The notes beneath the pieces were generated by a model. The model ran no database searches, was not told where the DNA came from, and saw nothing but the letters and a program-made list of their open reading frames with translations. Of a DNA stretch of 56,205 nucleotides, positions 53,001 to 56,205 are shown one piece after another. Position 1 is the stretch's first letter. Each line of letters opens with the position of its first letter. Location of the stretch: assembly GCA_903933805.1 (NCBI GenBank), contig CAIZLM010000027.1:1-56205 (forward strand). Direction: 5' to 3'. Source of the stretch: an uncultured Bacteroidota bacterium. GTDB lineage: Bacteria; Bacteroidota; Bacteroidia; Chitinophagales; Saprospiraceae. The position numbers were made by a program, and so were the translations under genes.

Positions 53001-53537
53001 AGCCCATTGCAACCCACGATCCACACTCTTAAATATTTCCGATCCTTCCGTTCCGCAATACACCACATTGGGATTGGACAGCGACTGATCGATACAATAT
53101 ATATTGGCTTGTTCTGATTTTGCAGCTGGATTAGGCCCTGCATTGGAATTGAATGTCTCGAAAGGGCCAATATTGGTCCAGTTGGGCAGGATCTTTCCAA
53201 GACTGACGTCCGCCGATTTTAATGCCTGTTTGCGTTGAAAAAAAGACGCTGTTTCTTGGCTGTTTTGTGGTATAATCCAGCCGGAAGCATCCACAATAGG
53301 TTGAACAGCCCGGCGCCATTTCTTGTAATATTGCGTGTAGGTCGTTTTTTCGTCCGGATGACCTTTTCGCCACGTCCGATAGCCATCGTCCACAGACCAA
53401 ACATTGGGGTGATCAGCATACATCTCATGGGCCCATGCAGGAAGGGTTTCACCCAACGAAAGCGATGGAATAAATAGTTTTTGGGCGCTAAGTTGCAGAA
53501 CAAGGGCTACCGTGAGAACAGACAAATAATATTTCAT
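50040..53537 (-). CDS. T9SS-exported BNR-repeat/PKD protein
   Basis: The 1165-residue protein has a signal peptide (KYYLSVLTVALVLQLSA), then a long run of sortilin/BNR-type beta-propeller repeats, each with a SxDGGxxW Asp-box (KSTDGGTTWKVV, RSTDGGNNWVRL, RSDDGGESWTLP, KTTDGGQNWNPL). A PKD domain at about 815-890 (DTLQFDDFSMLQHAGASWNW, then PGEYDVSLTVSNPQGSS) follows, then a jelly-roll-like domain. The end is a type IX sorting domain (RVQPNPVVGNAWVQGY, GGVYAVKITNASGRSWTEK). It should be exported and surface-anchored or released; it may bind or cut polysaccharide, but no catalytic residues are assigned. Confidence 0.92.
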   Translation of the reverse strand: MKYYLSVLTVALVLQLSAQKLFIPSLSLGETLPAWAHEMYADHPNVWSVDDGYRTWRKGHPDEKTTYTQYYKKWRRAVQPIVDASGWIIPQNSQETASFFQRKQALKSADVSLGKILPNWTNIGPFETFNSNAGPNPAAKSEQANIYCIDQSLSNPNVVYCGTEGSEIFKSVDRGLQWACVSRNYDIAPPTALEVHPFNPDTVLVGEGDHIQKSTDGGTTWKVVLSVSNLSVNEIIMNPANPGIVVAATFHGLYRSTDGGNNWVRLLSDACYDVEWKADDPQTAFLVRNDPVADICRFYKSSDAGFTWEVKETGWFFSDSTGVNDQGARLAVTKADPKRVYAVLIGEAKAGDNGFIGIWRSDDGGESWTLPNPPAGGPWIQTIHPNMSTIGQTSGFHQGFYNLGFDASDTNPDQLLAGFLNLWASNDGGASFNCMGGYCGNAFNYVHPDCQEIEINGNDVWMTSDGGIEYSEDFFQTHYARNRGITSSDFWGFATGWNDDLFVGGRYHNGDTGWYEDWLPGECLGLGGGEASTGYVNPGEGRKTYFSDIGGIVLPEVQNGYAEHFSNGKYPNESYYDAESGEMEWDPRSWNTFYVTTANELWKTEDGGANYTLLHGFGSDAGARTMGFEISRSNPDVMYLFQRASYSWDPGILWKTTDGGQNWNPLPLPPGFARRMLLTLSPEDENLLWVAYPDGNNGQKVYTTSDGGQLWENLTTAALNGEHISYILHQGGSDGGVYLGTYRTIWYRENNMNDWIPYEEGLPKSVATCILRPFYRDNKLRLGAYGKGVWEAPFFKPSKPVAQPMVNRRETSCPGDTLQFDDFSMLQHAGASWNWQFPGGIPATSTLRNPRVVYNNPGEYDVSLTVSNPQGSSSKTIEKMVRVFDLIKNDLPVVNNFSGGLGDFTIINPDNGITWEPVVITTCEQNNDTAYFVNNFVYSGYGLDEMQLPVNLDLTHIAQPILNFRVAYAPYYDGGFFIDSLKVLVSDDCGSSFKTIFRSGGEALSTTLSGNGPNNLYEYEVFSPQSCEEWRSIALDLSAFAGKYITVKFLNQSGYGNNLYLDDIALTGTNLVATQTSEMATRFRVQPNPVVGNAWVQGYSLNNEQLTLTMFNTTGQLMWRQTIGVVAGSWSLPIPMSSLLGGVYAVKITNASGRSWTEKVVKLSK

Positions 53538-53648
53538 GGTAAAAGATTGGGTCGTAAAAACCGTGGCGTTGTTGATGAATGGATAGAGAAGGTTGTATTA
53601 GACTGGTATAAACTGCATGTTGGCGGGGTCGGAGCATTCGACCGTAAA

Positions 53649-55115
53649 CTAAAAGTCCTCAAAATACACCCGCGCATTGCGGCCATTGTTGCGCTGCACC
53701 GTGGTGGCATCTTGGTAATTGTCGTCTGTATATTCCCTGGAATTGCGCTTGTAAAGTTCGCGTTCCCATTTTGGATTTTTGATCTCTCCACGGGCGGTAG
53801 AATGGAGTATAATAAAATCATCTCCGGCCAATGACGGGTTGTAAAACAGAAATTTTACGTTGTTTTGACCAGTTTTAGGAAATTTATAGTAAATCCATAT
53901 CTCATAAGGAGGCGCACCCGGCTCATCTTCCACGTGTACCACATCATCCGCTTGTCCGAACCGGAGGAACGTACGACCGCGATCGGTCTCAAAGCCATAG
54001 CGGAAACCACTTTTAAATTTATTGTTGGCTGCGTTTGCCACCGCGATATACTGGTAATAGGCCTCTTCAGGTTTGTTGGGGTTCTGTTCGGCAAAATATC
54101 GGAACAAGAAATAACGCATCTGTTTGGGGTCCGCCGTTTTTATCAATTCCTTCAGTTCATCGGACTGGTCGCCGAGCATCATCGGTGAAATGGCCTTCAG
54201 GCTGTACACCAAAGCCTTTTCGTCGAGCCCCTGAACGAATTGATGCTGTAATTCAGCGTCCGTCAGCCCTATTTGATGAATGCCTAGGTAAGGGTTGCTG
54301 CGCTGAAATGTACAAACTCGGGCGCCCAGCAATTCATTGCTCATGGTGCGCAGCTCTACCGTGAGCGCGTAGTTGCCACTTTCGAGCTTACTGATGTCCA
54401 TTTGGACGAGCACAGCATCCATCGCACTGCGATTTTTTTCCTGAATACCGGCAGATATCAGAACGCGCTGCCCATTCCCAGCATCTTTTTCAATCACATA
54501 CCGCACCTGGTACTTCGCATCAGCTATAGATTTGTCCGCTTGGTAAACCTCTGCATAAAAAGCCAACAAGGTAGCACTGCGATCATAGAAGTTGAACGGT
54601 AATGGCTCTAGGTAAAAGCCATTTTTTGAAAACGGGCTGTCTGAATTATCGGGCTTAAATCCACGCAACAATTGCACTTCAGACAGGGCAATTTTACCAT
54701 CCAATACCGCCGACAGCGGACTGCTGAATTGATCCGTGTTGGTGGCATCCTGAACATCCTGCACAGATACTTCAAGGGTGTAATTCCCTGGTGGAATGGC
54801 CATGCGTTTCACATCCAACAAGGCTTCTGGAACCGGGACCAAGGGGCTCTGAAGCGTATATTTTTCAAAATTGACCACCTTCTCTCCATCCTTAACCAGG
54901 ATCAGTACGTCCACACTTGCTTGCATCAACACGCTGTCAATATGTCGGTACATCACCGATCCGGCGGCAATTTCAAGGTTTACTTCGACGTAAGGCTTGC
55001 CGTCTTGGGTTCTGTACACCGCAAAAGAAACCCCGGCGTCCAAGGCCATGACAACTGTTGGCGACAAGGCAACACAAAATACGATCAACAAACGCAGCAA
55101 TAAAGGTTGGATCAT
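53649..55115 (-). CDS. GWxTD-domain exported protein
   Basis: The 488-residue protein has a signal peptide (PLLLRLLIVFCVALSPTVVMA), beta-rich repeats, and the C-terminal GWxTD region: RYGFETDRGRTFLRFGQADDV, then EIWIYYKFPKTG and DDFIILHST. In this copy the eponymous Trp is Phe (GFETD). The family is common in Bacteroidota and its function is not known to me. It ends 111 bp before the start of the T9SS gene. Confidence 0.85.
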   Translation of the reverse strand: MIQPLLLRLLIVFCVALSPTVVMALDAGVSFAVYRTQDGKPYVEVNLEIAAGSVMYRHIDSVLMQASVDVLILVKDGEKVVNFEKYTLQSPLVPVPEALLDVKRMAIPPGNYTLEVSVQDVQDATNTDQFSSPLSAVLDGKIALSEVQLLRGFKPDNSDSPFSKNGFYLEPLPFNFYDRSATLLAFYAEVYQADKSIADAKYQVRYVIEKDAGNGQRVLISAGIQEKNRSAMDAVLVQMDISKLESGNYALTVELRTMSNELLGARVCTFQRSNPYLGIHQIGLTDAELQHQFVQGLDEKALVYSLKAISPMMLGDQSDELKELIKTADPKQMRYFLFRYFAEQNPNKPEEAYYQYIAVANAANNKFKSGFRYGFETDRGRTFLRFGQADDVVHVEDEPGAPPYEIWIYYKFPKTGQNNVKFLFYNPSLAGDDFIILHSTARGEIKNPKWERELYKRNSREYTDDNYQDATTVQRNNGRNARVYFEDF

Positions 55116-55259
55116 GATAAACGGTTGTAAGGATGGCTATAAAATCCGATTCAAGTTACAAAAGTGAGGTTTCTAGGGGAAAAATTGTCAACTATTATTG
55201 CTACCCTGCGTCGTTTTAGAGCCAACTAGATGGACTTGGTGCGGGTGGGGTTAAAATGC

Positions 55260-55294
55260 AGGCGTCGAGCCAGCATGAAGCCGACTCGACGCCT
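55260..55294. other. 10-bp perfect hairpin
   Basis: AGGCGTCGAG pairs with CTCGACGCCT around a 15-nt loop, in the gap between the carbonic anhydrase remnant and the GWxTD gene. There is no T run on either side, so its role is unclear. Confidence 0.5.
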
Positions 55295-55313
55295 GTAATT
55301 TAACCAATTGTGG

Positions 55314-55375
55314 CCAGCGCGACGCCCAGTGAATAACGTCATACTGCAGGGCCATTCACTGGACGCGGCACCAGC
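55314..55375. repeat. Second palindromic repeat family, copy 2
   Basis: The half GGGCCATTCACTGGACGCGG followed by CACC is nearly the reverse complement of 29598-29621. Its other arm is CCAGCGCGACGCCCAGTGAAT. The two copies lie 26 kb apart in intergenic DNA. Confidence 0.65.
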
Positions 55376-55378
55376 AAT

Positions 55379-56029
55379 TTACCCCTTGTGGAATTTAATG
55401 GTTCGGCCATTCACAGGCTGCAACGGACGGTGGTTTTCGTGTTCCAGGTTTTCAAAATCACCAATTTGCGTGGCAGAAGCCTCAATGGGGTTTTCCATCA
55501 CAAACCATGATACCGTCTCAGAACAAGGCGGGGTTGTCAATGAACCGGAATAGGTGAAATAACTTTTGTTGCCGGGCATGATATCTGCCACGTTAAAGGT
55601 GTCATTGGCATTGTAGGTAGAATCTTTGGTCGCAGGCAGGTGATCCACAACGCCCTTTAAGAAACTATTTTCAGCGCCTTCTCTCACAAAAACACCGATT
55701 ACAGCGAGCTTGCCAGTCGCTTCGTTTTTGTGCACAAAGTGCATTTCCATGGGGAAAGAAGCACCACCCAATGCATGTTCGCTGTGGGTATGGGTATGGA
55801 ACTGCAACAAGGTATATGTTTCACCGCCAACCACAATACTGCTACCGGCATCGTAATTGAACTGCACCGTATGGCCCTTGTTCACGATGTGCGTAGCTGT
55901 GCTGTTGTACGTTTGGGGGATATCTGCCAAGGATGGGTCATATACCGCGCCCTCGATGTTGACCGGAGATTGTACCGTTCCGCCGCAGGGGGTATAATCC
56001 ACACAAAGTTCACTCCAATGCTTATAATT
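55379..56029 (-). pseudogene. Alpha-carbonic anhydrase truncated at its 5' end
   Basis: The frame encodes an alpha-carbonic anhydrase: HWSELCVDYTPCGGTVQSPVNI-like start, zinc ligands in LLQFHTHTHSEHALGG and MEMHFVHKNE, then GSLTTPPCSETVSWFVMENP and NGRTIKFHKG at the end. The fold is complete, but the natural start and signal peptide are missing. Codons for NYKHWSEL lie directly after an in-frame TAG (56030-56032), and 2 bp further is the end of a palindromic element. A GTG at 56002 could give a 207-residue cytoplasmic form without the HWSEL strand. Loss of function is likely, because this enzyme is normally periplasmic. Confidence 0.7.
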
Positions 56030-56034
56030 CTAGG

Positions 56035-56052
56035 GTAACTGGTTAGCGCGGT
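56035..56052 (+). repeat. Solo left end of the palindromic element
   Basis: GTAACTGGTTAGCGCGGT matches the left end with one change. After 56052 the match stops. It lies 2 bp from the point where the carbonic anhydrase reading frame is cut off. Confidence 0.75.
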
Positions 56053-56085
56053 AGTGGGTATTAAGGGCCTGTTGAAGACACGCAC

Positions 56086-56205
56086 TTACTTCAGCCGGCG
56101 CACGAACAACTTGTCTTTCAACAACTTGGCGCCCACAAGCTTTTTAGTGTAGGTTTCTGCTGATTGCCGGGCGGCACTTTCAGTCGAGAACACCGGTCCA
56201 AGCCA
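56086..56205 (-). CDS. 3' end of an unidentified gene
   Basis: The last 39 codons read through to the right edge and end at TAA 56086, with the residues GPVFSTESAARQSAETYTKK and LVGAKLLKDKLFVRRLK. The pattern resembles the end of a SPOR-type peptidoglycan-binding domain, but 39 residues do not settle it. Confidence 0.5.
   Translation of the reverse strand, partial: WLGPVFSTESAARQSAETYTKKLVGAKLLKDKLFVRRLK

Overview
The window looks like a chromosome segment of a member of the Bacteroidota, most likely Saprospiraceae-like. This rests on promoter elements matching TAnnTTTG, a type IX secretion C-terminal sorting domain, a GWxTD-family protein, a DUF58/VWA (Bat-like) cluster, and a contractile injection system of the Bacteroidota type with a DUF5908-like gene and a DUF4255 cap gene. 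No species can be named from the sequence alone.

Region 1 (1-27649, all minus strand) is a contractile injection system (CIS) locus read from right to left. In transcription order it holds a two-helix membrane protein, a DUF4255 tube-terminator-like protein, an unrecognised 283-residue protein, sheath, tube, a second tube protein, a DUF5908-like protein, a LysM tube-adaptor, a VgrG spike, a PAAR tip, gp25, a giant baseplate J-like wedge protein, a fibre-like protein, a second wedge protein, a 1745-residue tape measure, and an AAA+ ATPase. Two less expected genes follow: a STAND NTPase with a membrane helix, a coiled coil and a WD40-like propeller, and the first 650 residues of a repeat protein that runs off the left edge and may be a cargo. 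A terminator-like hairpin after the first tube gene could raise sheath and tube output over the rest.

Region 2 (28229-56205) is mostly core genes: TatD nuclease, tRNA-Thr(CGT), an MFS exporter, a methyltransferase, a membrane pyrophosphatase, a DUF58/VWA cluster, PrmC, a histidine kinase, an FKBP isomerase, a pair of M16 peptidases, GlmM, a cysteine desulfurase, a T9SS-exported BNR/PKD protein, a GWxTD protein, a 5'-truncated alpha-carbonic anhydrase, and the 3' end of one more gene.

The clearest new element is a family of short palindromic mobile sequences scattered through both regions. Three full copies (29772-29934, 38367-38529, 46409-46571) are each exactly 163 bp, have GTAACTGGTTAG-like inverted ends, and are flanked by perfect 8-bp direct repeats that differ at each site (AAAAAAAC, GACTACTT, GTTTTTGA). 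This is direct evidence of transposition. The GTAA ends and 8-bp duplications are those of IS66-family elements, so this looks like an IS66-type MITE. Roughly 80-bp forms lacking the central hairpin and many decayed copies are also present, including three in spacers of the CIS locus and one solo end at the break in the carbonic anhydrase gene.
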